A stretch of DNA of 64,000 nt from Haladaptatus salinisoli (GTDB lineage: Archaea > Halobacteriota > Halobacteria > Halobacteriales > Haladaptataceae), in NCBI RefSeq assembly GCF_020614375.1, contig NZ_CP085331.1, positions 148,647 to 212,646 of the forward strand. The letters are read 5' to 3'. The first letter of the stretch is position 1, and each line of letters begins with the position of its first letter. Positions 1 to 8,983 of the stretch are shown piece after piece. The translations under genes and the position numbers were made by a program. The notes beneath the pieces were generated by a model. That model was given only the letters and a program-made list of their open reading frames with translations, did not search any database and was not told the origin of the DNA.

Positions 1-77
1 AGAGGCCTTCCAACTTGACTTGTGAAACGGACAGACGACCTACCTACATGAGGATGAACCAACTATTGGAGTGAACC

Positions 78-440
78 ATGAAAGAACATGTGGTCGCACG
101 AGCAGACGAACTGAACGAAGGTGAGCGAATGCTGGTCGAAATCGAAGGACGCGAAATCGCTGTTTTCAACGTCGACGGTGAGTACAAAGCATACACGAAC
201 TGGTGTGCCCACCAAGCTGGCCCGGTCTGTGAAGGTACCTTGACCGGTACCTGGACCGCCGAGTACGACCAGGAAAATCTCAAAGTTTGCATGGAGTGGT
301 GTAGTGAAGACAAGATTCTGAGCTGTCCTTGGCACGGGTGGGAGTATAACGTCACAAACGGTGAATCATTAACTTCGAATGCACAACTTCCCTCTCATCC
401 AGTTCGAGTCGACGGTGAGGATATCATTGTTAGTGTCTGA
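78..440 (+). CDS. Rieske-type [2Fe-2S] protein
   Basis: A 120-residue single-domain Rieske protein. The two cluster-binding boxes are visible as C43-x-H45 (CAHQAGPVCEG) and C83-x2-H86 (CPWHGWEYN), the pattern of Rieske ferredoxins that pass electrons to oxygenases or act as their small components. There is no signal peptide or membrane anchor, so it should be cytoplasmic. The spacing between boxes (about 38 residues) is longer than in minimal Rieske ferredoxins because of an inserted acidic stretch. It sits upstream of the amine-type transporter and aldehyde dehydrogenase, on the same strand but 580 bp away, so a shared pathway is only an inference. Its oxygenase partner is not in view. Confidence 0.93.
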   Translation: MKEHVVARADELNEGERMLVEIEGREIAVFNVDGEYKAYTNWCAHQAGPVCEGTLTGTWTAEYDQENLKVCMEWCSEDKILSCPWHGWEYNVTNGESLTSNAQLPSHPVRVDGEDIIVSV

Positions 441-1019
441 GTTACGACCAGTAGTCTAACCACTTTTCGAGATTCAGTATGAAATACTCGCTATAACGGT
501 TTGTGAGCATCATAATCAACGGAATTTATGGCATGAGTTTTTGTAAACAGGGCTTTCATGACCGTCCCAATCAATTCAACTTCGAAGAGGTCTGACGCTC
601 TTACTCCTTCAACAAGAACATTAGAACTCTCATCAAGTAAAAGAGGATGGCATAGTCGTAATGCTGAGATTGGGGCATCGTCGAAGCCAACGGCGCCTCC
701 TCATGTTTACCCTTGCAAACAGTCATTTACTCACGAGGACGAATTTGGAAAAATTGTTTTCCTCCACTATTGGAATGACTACCATCCACTGGTGGTAAGT
801 TAATTTACATTCTGAGGGTACAACCGGTACTCGTTGTTCTACGTGAAAACACTTAATATATCCAATGTTACAGGATTCCTGGTGATGACGTTTACTGAAT
901 CGCTGTACTGACTAGACGGACGGACAGCTAGAATATAGGTAAGAGGTGACGAAATTCTTAGTTGTATCCTATGCCGCAAAAGACTTATATGAGAATATTG
1001 ATTCATATACAGTTACGGT
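441..1019. other. Intergenic region, no supported gene
   Basis: About 580 bp between the Rieske gene and the solute-binding protein. It contains an 81-codon open frame on the plus strand (558-803) with no recognisable motif or family resemblance and low-complexity Ser/Thr/Lys composition unlike its acidic neighbours, so I do not call it. The right end carries the promoter of the transporter gene. Confidence 0.6.
985..992 (+). promoter_or_regulatory. Probable TATA box of the transporter operon
   Basis: TTATATGA lies about 30 nt before the ATG at 1020, with no Shine-Dalgarno sequence between. This is the arrangement of a leaderless or near-leaderless haloarchaeal transcript and supports the chosen start of the binding-protein gene. 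Confidence 0.45.
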
Positions 1020-2189
1020 ATGAGTGGACATACCTCACAGAGTGAGTCCGACGGCGAGACGACATCCTCGGGTTCCGAAGATAGGGAGCACAACACTAGA
1101 AAACGGCGGACACTCCTGCTCTCAATGGCAGGAGCGTCTGCTTCGCTACTGGCTGGCTGTTCAAGCGAATCCAGTGGCGATGGAGGTGGCAGTAGCGGTG
1201 GTAGTTCTGGTACAACGACGGGCCAGACACTTAAGGTGGCTGTCTGGAGTGGCCAATACCATACCTATTTCAAGAACACCATCAAGCGGATGTACGAGGA
1301 GGAAACTGGCGCAACAGTGAAACTCGTACCCGGGTGGAGTGCGATTATTTCAAAAATCAAAAGCGCTCCCGAGGACGATCCGCCTTACGACATCGCAGTC
1401 ACAGAGGGACAGATGTATAATCAGGCGCAAGCAGAGAACCTCTTCCTCAAAATTCGAAAAGAAAACATACCGAATCTGAACAAGGTGTATCCCTACATCA
1501 AGAATCTTCGGTCAACGAAGTACGGAGCCCCGTTTGACGGGGCACCCGTTGGTATAATGTATAACAATCAGAAGATCAACTACGACATTAGAGACTGGCA
1601 AACTCTCATTGACAATAAGACGCGCTTGACGATGGACGGCGGCTTCTATGCGTACACGATACACATCGCTGCTATCGTCGCCGATCAAATGCCAGGGGTT
1701 GAAGAGATATACAATAAACGGCACCACGAGGTGCCGTTCAGAAGGGTGAAAGATTTCAACACAACCTCATTCTACAGTACGGGTGCCGAACGATGGCAGC
1801 ATATGCAACTGCGCATCGCCAACGCGGCCCAGACGTATTTTGGCGTCTCGATGGGACGTAAGGCCGATAATGACTGGATATCGGTCACGCTCCCGGAGAC
1901 AACAACGGGATACTACGACCATTATGGTGTCGTCCGTGGTACAGATAAACGCGAGATGGCCGAACACTTCCTCAACTTCATGCTCCGGACGGACGTTCAG
2001 AACAAGTGGGGCAAGACTAGCCATCAACTACTCGCTAATAAGAATGCAGAGCACTCTCAGGCCGCACAGCAGGCCGGTTTCCCCTCGACCAACCAGGAGT
2101 ACAAAAATTTCCACTTCCCCAACTATGAATACCTCACGGATTACTCGGCTAAGTTTAGTAGGAAATTCGAAAAGCTCAAGCGATCATGA
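1020..2189 (+). CDS. ABC transporter solute-binding lipoprotein (PotD-like)
   Basis: A 389-residue extracellular binding protein. The N-terminus holds a Tat-type signal (RKRRTLLLSMAG) ending in a lipobox (LLAGC), followed by a Ser/Gly-rich linker, the usual layout for haloarchaeal lipid-anchored binding proteins. The mature part resembles the spermidine/putrescine (PotD) class: an early KVAVWSGQY strand and a C-terminal region with HFLNFMLRTDVQNKW. It should capture a small, probably cationic or amine-type, solute outside the cell and hand it to the permeases encoded at 5870 and 6777. It is separated from the ATPase gene by an aldehyde dehydrogenase and a hypothetical gene, so the transport operon is split. 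The substrate cannot be read from sequence. Confidence 0.85.
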   Translation: MSGHTSQSESDGETTSSGSEDREHNTRKRRTLLLSMAGASASLLAGCSSESSGDGGGSSGGSSGTTTGQTLKVAVWSGQYHTYFKNTIKRMYEEETGATVKLVPGWSAIISKIKSAPEDDPPYDIAVTEGQMYNQAQAENLFLKIRKENIPNLNKVYPYIKNLRSTKYGAPFDGAPVGIMYNNQKINYDIRDWQTLIDNKTRLTMDGGFYAYTIHIAAIVADQMPGVEEIYNKRHHEVPFRRVKDFNTTSFYSTGAERWQHMQLRIANAAQTYFGVSMGRKADNDWISVTLPETTTGYYDHYGVVRGTDKREMAEHFLNFMLRTDVQNKWGKTSHQLLANKNAEHSQAAQQAGFPSTNQEYKNFHFPNYEYLTDYSAKFSRKFEKLKRS

Positions 2190-2234
2190 TGGTATCGCCA
2201 CAGTCAGCTGATTCCCCCTTAAATCAATAGATTC

Positions 2235-3740
2235 ATGGATAATTCAGACATCCTAACCAGGCACGAAGACGCAATTACTGAGATAACGACCGATGCAAAG
2301 TTCACTCCTTGGATAAACGGGAAGCAGTATCTCCCTGACCAGGATGTAACTATCGAGACCATTGACCCAGCGGTGACTCTTCCTATTACGGCGATTCCCG
2401 CCTGTGACAGTGGTGACGTCGATGCTGCGGTCAAAGCGGCCGGAGACGCCTACGACCGTGAATGGGCGGCGACTCTGCCCGCTGAGCGGGCGACGATGCT
2501 TCGTAAGTGGGTTAACGTGTTACGAGACCACGAAGACGAACTGACCCGACTAGAGTGTCTTGATACCGGCAAACCCATCGAACAGGCTCGCGGAGAAGTT
2601 CGGGCAGCATTCGATACCCTGGACTATTATGCCTCGCTCTGTCGAACTATCAATGGCGATCAAATCGCCGCCAGTGAGGATCTCCATGCCTATACTCGCA
2701 AAGAACCGTTCGGCGTGGTTGGGCAGATAATCCCATGGAACTTCCCTATTTGGTCATTGACCTGGAAGCTCGGGCCTGCTCTTGCAACCGGTAACACATC
2801 GGTTTTGAAACCAGCGCAGGATGCACCGCTGACAGCGATCCGCGCTACGCAACTGTCGAAAAACATCTTCCCAGATGGAGTGATTAACGTCGTTCCTGGG
2901 ACAGGAAGTGATGTAGGGAATGCGCTAACCAGCCATAGAGACGTCCGGAAGGTGTCGTTCACTGGCAGTCGCAAGGTCGGCGAACTTGTCATGCAAAATG
3001 CCGCAAATCATATTGCACCCGTAACCTTGGAACTCGGTAGTAAGTCACCATTCTTGGTCTTTCCCGACGCCAACCTCTCGAAAGTCGCACAGGCCATTGC
3101 CGACGGTATCTACTACAGTTCAGGGGAAATTTGCGATGCATTCTCAAGAACCATCGTCCACAAGGACATCTGCGAGGAGTTTCTCGACGCTTTCCTCGCG
3201 GCCGCCGATGAGTATACTTGTGGAGACCCTCTTGACGAGGACACGACAATGGGGCCGTTGACCACCGAAGACCAGTACGAGTCCGTCCAGGAATACATCT
3301 CTCTTGGAAAGAAAGAGGGTTCGAACCTTGTGTATGGTGGTGGAACGCCCGCTGAATCACTGGAACACGGGTGGTATGTTGAACCGACCGTGTTCACCGA
3401 TGTGGATAATGATATGCGTATCGCTTGCGAGGAAATATTTGGTCCAGTTCAGACTATCCAGACGTTTGATAGCTACGAACAAGGTATCGACCTAGCAAAC
3501 GATACTAGATACGGTCTATCGGCCGGTATCGGAACCAAAGATATCTCGCTCGCCCACCGCGCGGCCGCGGATCTTGAAGCTGGGATAGTCTACGTTAACG
3601 ACTATGGCCCTATCCTCCCCGAAGCACCCTACGGCGGCTTCAAGGAGTCAGGTATTGGCAATGATCTCGGCGAAGAATCCCTCAACCATTATTTACAAAC
3701 TAAGAGCGTTTATATGAATCTTGAGGACCCAACGCGCTAA
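2235..3740 (+). CDS. NAD(P)-dependent aldehyde dehydrogenase (betaine-aldehyde type)
   Basis: A full-length 501-residue aldehyde dehydrogenase. The Rossmann and oxyanion region shows PWNFPIWSLTWKLGPAL and a KPAQ nucleotide motif; the general base is E266 in ELGSKS (the usual ELGGKS with one substitution) and the catalytic cysteine is C300 in GEICDAFSR. These residues predict oxidation of an aldehyde to a carboxylate with NAD(P). It begins 45 bp after the binding-protein gene, so it is likely co-transcribed. With a Pot-type importer around it, the simplest reading is that an imported amine or alcohol is converted to an aldehyde and oxidised here; gamma-aminobutyraldehyde or betaine aldehyde are possible substrates but this is inference. 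Confidence 0.92.
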   Translation: MDNSDILTRHEDAITEITTDAKFTPWINGKQYLPDQDVTIETIDPAVTLPITAIPACDSGDVDAAVKAAGDAYDREWAATLPAERATMLRKWVNVLRDHEDELTRLECLDTGKPIEQARGEVRAAFDTLDYYASLCRTINGDQIAASEDLHAYTRKEPFGVVGQIIPWNFPIWSLTWKLGPALATGNTSVLKPAQDAPLTAIRATQLSKNIFPDGVINVVPGTGSDVGNALTSHRDVRKVSFTGSRKVGELVMQNAANHIAPVTLELGSKSPFLVFPDANLSKVAQAIADGIYYSSGEICDAFSRTIVHKDICEEFLDAFLAAADEYTCGDPLDEDTTMGPLTTEDQYESVQEYISLGKKEGSNLVYGGGTPAESLEHGWYVEPTVFTDVDNDMRIACEEIFGPVQTIQTFDSYEQGIDLANDTRYGLSAGIGTKDISLAHRAAADLEAGIVYVNDYGPILPEAPYGGFKESGIGNDLGEESLNHYLQTKSVYMNLEDPTR

Positions 3741-4172
3741 TCGTGGTCACGTGAATTTACCTGTGATTGAATTGTTGTTTCGAGGTTTAATACCTACTCC
3801 GTATAAGTTAACGGAAGTCACCGAGACAGACGATGCCAATACTGTTGATGAAACAGATGACGGTGACTGTTGACATCAGTTGTCCACTTGTGTTTACCGT
3901 CCTCGGAAACAACATCCTGAGGTCGTTCATACCTATTAAAGGGTGAATCATATGAAAGTCGATTCACCTTCTGCGAGTGCTAGCCACTGAAACGATGGTA
4001 AATAACCCTGACGATAGCAATACTCACCTTATTGCCCCCTCGCTAGTGTTCGCGTTAGGTGACCTCGTACTTTCACGTTCCGTCTGTACTACTCACACTG
4101 CCACTTTCCATCCTTATTTCTCTTGATTGTTCACCTCGGACAGGCGCTTTTTCTGAGTGAAGCCACAGCGTC
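3741..4172. other. Intergenic region, no supported gene
   Basis: About 430 bp between the aldehyde dehydrogenase and the next gene. Short open frames occur on the plus strand but none shows a family motif. AT-rich stretches (TTTAATACC near 3787 and ATTAAAGGG near 3937) could be promoters or leftovers of decayed genes. Confidence 0.5.
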
Positions 4173-4541
4173 ATGGATAAGTACGATAAAACCAGTAATT
4201 GGAGTGTGGTGTCCGAAGAGACTACACCCTCGTCGACTGAGCGACCGGAGTGGTGGGAGAAAAATGAGCGACTTCGTGAAGAGATGGGATTGCCGGGTTA
4301 CAAACCGCCCAAGTTCTCCGACGGCGTTTTCACACATAACGTCGTAAAACAAATAGAGGACAAACACGGTTGTTCCATTACATTTCGGTCAAAACAGCCA
4401 CGCTATCCTTCTCAGTGGGAGATCCACGTCGATGGTAGGTGTATCGAGACGACCGCTCGCCGACGGACAGACTCCGGGAACACGATCTATCAACTTTCAT
4501 CGACGGCATTTATAAAACTCATTGAATCTGCGCTCAACTAA
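4173..4541 (+). CDS. Hypothetical haloarchaeal protein, HalOD1-like size
   Basis: A 122-residue soluble protein that I do not recognise with certainty. The first half is charged and Trp-rich (PEWWEKNERLREEMGLPGYKPP), the second half looks like a compact alpha/beta fold (SITFRSKQPRYPSQWEIHVDG, then STAFIKLIESAL). There is no signal peptide or membrane segment. It lies on the same strand inside the interrupted transporter cluster, between the aldehyde dehydrogenase and the ATPase, which hints at a small accessory or regulatory role. Composition is less acidic than average for the window. Confidence 0.6.
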   Translation: MDKYDKTSNWSVVSEETTPSSTERPEWWEKNERLREEMGLPGYKPPKFSDGVFTHNVVKQIEDKHGCSITFRSKQPRYPSQWEIHVDGRCIETTARRRTDSGNTIYQLSSTAFIKLIESALN

Positions 4542-4736
4542 TGCAGTCAAAACTTAAGACGATATATTTTACCCATCGTAGTCATATTCGGAAGATGTTT
4601 CCGCATACATATCATGGATATTACGGAAATTTATATGATGTTAGATGAAACATATTACCCTATGTGTGGAAGTCACACACTCACAGGCCTGTCCGACTGT
4701 ACAGCTGCTTTGCTCGCGTTGGGTGGTTGATTCGCC

Positions 4737-5867
4737 ATGAGTGCAATCGAACTCGAAGACGTAACGAAAAGGTATGGGAGTTTCAACGCTGTCGACGATT
4801 TATCCCTTCAGGTAAAGGAGGGGGAATTGCTGTGTGTGCTCGGTCCAAGTGGATGTGGAAAATCGACGACTATGCGGATGATCGGTGGCCTCGAGCGACC
4901 GACAGAGGGCGGCGTTCACATCGCGGGTCAAGAGGTCACGCAGCAACCACCCTATGAACGCGACTGCTCCATCGTCTTTCAGGATTGGGCGTTGTTTCCT
5001 CATAAGACGATATTAGAAAACGTCGCATTTGGGCTGAAGATGGATGGTATTGATAAAACCGAGCGAAAGGAACGCGCGCGGGAGACTCTCGAAATGGTTC
5101 AACTCGATGGGTTTGAAGATCAGAAACCTAAGGAGCTCAGTGGCGGTCAACAACAACGAGTCGCACTGGCGCGTTCACTGATAATTGAACCCCATGTACT
5201 GTTACTCGACGAACCGCTGTCAAATCTGGACAAGCGCTTAAAAGAGGAGATGCAGATCGAGCTTAAAGAAATTCACAAGGAACTGGATCAGACGATGGTT
5301 CACGTCACTCACGACCAGAGCGAGGCGTTCACGCTGGCTGATCGTATCGGCATCATGAATAACGGCGAACTTGTTCAAGTAGGGGCACCGCCGGATGTGT
5401 ACAATAACCCCGAAAACCAGTTCGTAGAAGAGTTTCTCGGCGATACTAACTTTCTTGAAGGAAAAGTCGTTGAGACGACCTCAGATGGAGTCGTCGCCGA
5501 AACGGATCTTGGATGCCACGTAGACATCCCCGTCAAGAACCGAAAGGCAGCCCCAAGCAGAGGCGAATCGGTGTCCATCTCCTTGCGGCCGGAAAATATG
5601 CGAATCCGGCAATCTAAAATTCACAATATCAAGGCCGACGGCGGTGATTCACGATGTGCAGTAGGTGGGCAGGTCGATAATGTAATCTACCGTGGTTCAA
5701 TGACGCGACTGTACATCAACACCGGGTCGCGGAAGATATTTATCGAGCAACAGTACGATCCAGACAACGAAATCGAAGAACAGCAGGACGTTGTTATACA
5801 ATGGGATCCCGAACGGTTAGTTGCCTTCGACGGTGAGGAAACTCAGTTTACTGCCTTCGAGAAGTAA
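4737..5867 (+). CDS. ABC transporter ATP-binding protein (PotA-like)
   Basis: A 376-residue ATPase of the spermidine/putrescine and Fe3+ importer class. Walker A is GPSGCGKS at residues 36-43, the Q-loop glutamine is in FQDWALF near 82, the signature LSGGQQQ is at 134-140, Walker B LLLDEP at 155-160 and the switch histidine is H192. After about residue 235 there is a TOBE-type domain (GDTNFLEGKV, SLRPENMRI). It energises the two permeases that follow 2 bp downstream, so translation is probably coupled. A possible leader and TATA-like stretches lie between 4560 and 4660. Confidence 0.94.
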   Translation: MSAIELEDVTKRYGSFNAVDDLSLQVKEGELLCVLGPSGCGKSTTMRMIGGLERPTEGGVHIAGQEVTQQPPYERDCSIVFQDWALFPHKTILENVAFGLKMDGIDKTERKERARETLEMVQLDGFEDQKPKELSGGQQQRVALARSLIIEPHVLLLDEPLSNLDKRLKEEMQIELKEIHKELDQTMVHVTHDQSEAFTLADRIGIMNNGELVQVGAPPDVYNNPENQFVEEFLGDTNFLEGKVVETTSDGVVAETDLGCHVDIPVKNRKAAPSRGESVSISLRPENMRIRQSKIHNIKADGGDSRCAVGGQVDNVIYRGSMTRLYINTGSRKIFIEQQYDPDNEIEEQQDVVIQWDPERLVAFDGEETQFTAFEK

Positions 5868-5869
5868 GT

Positions 5870-6784
5870 ATGAGTATGAAATTGCAACAAAGCTCTTTCC
5901 TCAGTCAACTTGGAAAGTGGCTCCAGCGTGGCTCCTCACGGGCAAAATTACTGATGGTTCCACTCATTGTTTTCGAGATAATATTTTTCATTGTACCGTT
6001 ACTTTATCTTGTCCGTATCAGTCTCTACTCACCTACTGGTGCTGGTGCATATGCTGCGGGAACATGGTCTATCCGCAGCTATGTTCAAGTACTTACCTCG
6101 GACCTTACCATCGGACTAATAATATTCACGGTGAAGTTCACCGTCGTGGTAACCGTCGTAACGCTCATGCTTGCGGTGTTGCTATCCTATGCTGTCTGGA
6201 GAGCCAAAGGGATGTTGAAGACCGTCCTGCTATTTACGGTCATCCTCCCACTGTTGACGACGCTCGTCGTCAAGCTCTACGCGTGGTTACTGTTATTATC
6301 CCCTATTGGACCATTCAATAGCCTCCTGGTGAGGATTGGCGTCATCGAGCAAACAATGATACTAATGAATAATTTCTTGGGGACGGTCGTCGGTCAAGTT
6401 TATACTGCACTCCCCTACGCGACGTTGGCCATCTACAGTGTAATGTCGACCATTGAGTGGAAGACAGTTCAGGCGGCCCGCGATCTTGGGGCGAGCCGAC
6501 CACGCTCATTCTTCGAGGTGGTGCTGCCACAGACACTGCCGGGGATCTCTGTAGCTACGGTAATAACCTTTGCTTGGGGCGTTGGCGCGTATGCTTCGCC
6601 CGCTCTCTTGGGGTCGGCCAGTGAAACAACTTTCGCCATTGAGGTCGAACGGTTGATGCTTCAGCAGTTTAACTGGCCGGTCGCCAGTGCACTGTCGATA
6701 ATTCTTCTTATCTTCGTCCTAATATCAGTTCTGCTCATGTTCACAGCCATGAATTACTGGGGAGGTGACGAGATGCATGTTTAA
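5870..6784 (+). CDS. ABC transporter permease (PotB-like)
   Basis: A 304-residue inner permease subunit with about six hydrophobic segments. The cytoplasmic coupling loop EAA-type motif is present as AARDLGASRPRSFFEVVLP. It is the first of two MetI-like permeases, starts 2 bp after the ATPase stop, and ends overlapping the start of the second permease, the classic order of PotA-PotB-PotC type importers. The protein forms the heterodimeric membrane channel with the product of the next gene. Confidence 0.92.
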   Translation: MSMKLQQSSFLSQLGKWLQRGSSRAKLLMVPLIVFEIIFFIVPLLYLVRISLYSPTGAGAYAAGTWSIRSYVQVLTSDLTIGLIIFTVKFTVVVTVVTLMLAVLLSYAVWRAKGMLKTVLLFTVILPLLTTLVVKLYAWLLLLSPIGPFNSLLVRIGVIEQTMILMNNFLGTVVGQVYTALPYATLAIYSVMSTIEWKTVQAARDLGASRPRSFFEVVLPQTLPGISVATVITFAWGVGAYASPALLGSASETTFAIEVERLMLQQFNWPVASALSIILLIFVLISVLLMFTAMNYWGGDEMHV

Positions 6785-7589
6785 TTCATATGCACTCGAA
6801 CGCATAGAAATATTTGCATTCCGTGTTGTATACGGACTACTCGCATTTCTGATGGTGCTGCCGTTACTAGTGGTTATCGGCACCTCGTTTGGCTCAACGG
6901 GGCAGCTGGTCTTCCCGCCGCGTGGATTTTCACTGGTCTGGTACAACCAGTTTCTCTCAAACCCGTCATGGAAAGGAGCAGTCGTGAACAGCTTAATTAC
7001 ATCCTCGGGAACAGCGGTACTATCTACTTTCTTAGGTGTAACTGCTGCATTTGGTCTGAAAGGCGTCGAATCAAAGTCGCTGCAATACTTCGTCCCCATC
7101 GCCTTACTACCGCTCCTCCTGCCGGCAGTAGTTATCGCGGTCATCCTACTGACCTACCTTAGCGAATTGGGTCTCCATCGCTCGTACTTTGCAATCATTA
7201 TTGCACACTCGCTGTGGGCGACACCGCTAGTGTTCTTCATTATGCAGGCTGTGCTCGCCCAGTTTGACTGGCAACTGAGGGACGCGGCCAACGACCTTGG
7301 CGCTGGTCCCATTCGGTCATTCGCCGAGGTCATTCTCCCGAATGTGAAAAACGGGATTTTTGCATCGGCACTTATCGCATTTATCATTAGCCTACAGGAG
7401 TTCGTTATGGCGCTGTTCCTGTCAGGACAGGACACCCGTACCATTCCGGTGTTGGCGTGGATCGGGCTTAGGAATGAGCTTGACCCGACCATCAGCGTTG
7501 TTTCGACGTTACTCATTGTGGTGGCCATGCTCTTAGTAGTGCCTGCTGCACTCGCCATCGGTCTAGAACGGCTGGCCAAACAGCTTTGA
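6777..7589 (+). CDS. ABC transporter permease (PotC-like)
   Basis: The second MetI-type permease, about 270 residues, with the coupling motif AANDLGAGPIRSFAEVILP and about six membrane segments. A GTG at 6765 is in frame, but the ATG at 6777 is preceded by GGAGGTG at 6761-6767 with the right spacing for a haloarchaeal ribosome-binding site, so I chose 6777. The start lies inside the end of the preceding permease gene (8-bp overlap), which indicates coupled translation. Partner of the permease at 5870; together they form the transmembrane pore of the importer. Confidence 0.92.
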   Translation: MFNSYALERIEIFAFRVVYGLLAFLMVLPLLVVIGTSFGSTGQLVFPPRGFSLVWYNQFLSNPSWKGAVVNSLITSSGTAVLSTFLGVTAAFGLKGVESKSLQYFVPIALLPLLLPAVVIAVILLTYLSELGLHRSYFAIIIAHSLWATPLVFFIMQAVLAQFDWQLRDAANDLGAGPIRSFAEVILPNVKNGIFASALIAFIISLQEFVMALFLSGQDTRTIPVLAWIGLRNELDPTISVVSTLLIVVAMLLVVPAALAIGLERLAKQL

Positions 7590-7708
7590 TTCCTTTCTAA
7601 CGGCTCTTCTGTCCTCGGTCTCTGCCAGCGGATATGTCTGCTTATGTCTCTCTTTGTGAAATGCGGAAGTTTGCGCGTGAGCAGCGAAGAGGTCCCTACG
7701 CCATGATT

Positions 7709-8482
7709 TCACTGGATATTCGGCTCGTTGTAGTTGAGTTCAATGACGTTCACTGATTGTAAAAGTTTCTTTGGGAGCTTGGTTTCGAGTCGGTCGCCGG
7801 CGAACCGGTGTGTCGGCCCGGCGATGCTCAGTCCACCGAGGATGTTGTTACTCTCGTCAAGAATTGGTGCACCGATAGAGCGCATTCCTTCGCGAAACTC
7901 TTGACGGTCGTAAGCGTAACCTCGTTTACGAATTGCATCAAGTTCCTCGTACAATTCATCCCTTGTCGTAATGGTTTTGTCAGTCTGGGCTGGCAATCCA
8001 TGTCGGTTGATAATCTCCTCGACTTCATCTTCAGACATATACGCCATAATTGCCTTGCCGGTGGCCGAACAATGCAGCCTAATTCGTGTTCCCGGAATTG
8101 CTGGGTATTGAATATCCGCGTTGTCCTGAGCGACATCAAGGTAGACCCCTCTTCCGTGCTCCTCTACTATGAGTGTTATCAACTCTTTGGTCTCTTTCGC
8201 GAGTTTGCTGACAGTTGGTGTCCCCTTTGCGTAAAGTGGTAAACGCTTGCGGACGATCTCCCCTCGTTGCAAGAACTTAAGCCCAAGCTTGTACTTTGAT
8301 CCCTCCTTGATGACGTACTCAAGTTCCCGGAGCGTCGCAAGGTGGTTGTGAACTACGCTTTGAGGCCGCTCAACAATTCCTGCGAGTTCTGTGACCCCGA
8401 CTGCTTTGTGTTCTTCAAGGGTTTCTATTATCTCTTCCATTGTATAGAGGGCTTTGACAGGGTTATTCGCCTGCATCACCAT
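7709..8482 (-). CDS. IclR family transcriptional regulator
   Basis: A 257-residue regulator with an N-terminal winged helix (residues about 10-75, VTELAGIVERPQSVVHNHLATL) and a C-terminal IclR effector domain, recognisable from TRIRLHCSATGKAIMAYM and RKRGYAYDRQEFREGMRSIGAPI. The end of the domain has GGLSIAGPTHRF. Such proteins sense small carboxylates or intermediates and control neighbouring catabolic operons. It is encoded convergently to the transporter cluster and divergently from the YeiH locus; control of the transport and aldehyde dehydrogenase genes is the likely job. The ATG at 8482 sits about 25 nt from a TATA box, which supports this start. Confidence 0.92.
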   Translation of the reverse strand: MVMQANNPVKALYTMEEIIETLEEHKAVGVTELAGIVERPQSVVHNHLATLRELEYVIKEGSKYKLGLKFLQRGEIVRKRLPLYAKGTPTVSKLAKETKELITLIVEEHGRGVYLDVAQDNADIQYPAIPGTRIRLHCSATGKAIMAYMSEDEVEEIINRHGLPAQTDKTITTRDELYEELDAIRKRGYAYDRQEFREGMRSIGAPILDESNNILGGLSIAGPTHRFAGDRLETKLPKKLLQSVNVIELNYNEPNIQ

Positions 8483-8505
8483 GAGTTACTAAATTGCAAT
8501 CGTGG

Positions 8506-8514
8506 TATAAAATA
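8506..8514 (-). promoter_or_regulatory. TATA box of the IclR gene
   Basis: On the minus strand TATTTTATA lies 24-32 nt upstream of the ATG at 8482. There is no Shine-Dalgarno motif in the gap, so a leaderless transcript is likely. Confidence 0.5.
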
Positions 8515-8848
8515 CCTTCCCCGTTTAAGAATGCGGTCTCTTGACCGGTACTACTTCCAGAGCCCTACCGTAGTAGCCACTAACTCAGACCAGTAGTGAG
8601 GGTACTTGCGTCTATTCCGCTTACGAATTTTCCTCAGTAAATCCACAGCGCTTGTTTCCAAAGTGGATCGCTCAAATAAAACAATGATTTGCAGATGACG
8701 CTCCCGTGTCGCCCTTCCCACCGTTATTATCCAGCTATTAAAGACTGACAAACAGTCGCTTTCAGAGAGGCGATATCAGTCGTCGTAGACAATTTGTCGT
8801 ACGACAACTAAATCTGTATGTTGTTCCCCCTTCTAACTAACTACTACT
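8515..8848. other. Intergenic region between divergent genes
   Basis: About 330 bp with no supported coding sequence. It separates the IclR gene from the small membrane protein and YeiH, and should hold the promoter of the YeiH unit. A short near-repeat of TCGTCGTAGACAATTTGTCGTACGAC (8777-8802, given in pieces: TCGTCGTAGA, TTGTCGTACGAC) contains the palindrome GTCGTACGAC at 8793-8802, a possible regulator site. Confidence 0.4.
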
Positions 8849-8980
8849 GTGTTCAACTACGCTCACATACTGGGATACGTATTTCAGAGGTGGATGAACC
8901 TTGAAACTGACTGGAAAGCTATTTGTCTTAGCTTTTTCCTGCTTCTCATCGTTTTCTTTGGTATCCCTATTCCTTGGTAA
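8849..8980 (+). CDS. Small single-span membrane protein upstream of YeiH
   Basis: A 43-codon frame starting with GTG at 8849, or 28 codons from the ATG at 8894. The C-terminal half is one clear membrane helix (AICLSFFLLLIVFFGIPIPW) following a charged MNLETDWK segment, and its stop lies 3 bp before the ATG of the YeiH-type transporter. The tight spacing and Trp-rich ends look like a genuine small membrane subunit translated together with the transporter. No family name is known to me. The start is uncertain: GAGGTGG lies directly before the ATG at 8894 and is too close for a standard ribosome-binding site. Confidence 0.5.
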   Translation: MFNYAHILGYVFQRWMNLETDWKAICLSFFLLLIVFFGIPIPW

Positions 8981-8983
8981 ACG

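Noticed and set aside
558..803. An 81-codon plus-strand frame
   Set aside because: No motif, no conserved pattern and weak start context; left as uncertain intergenic DNA.
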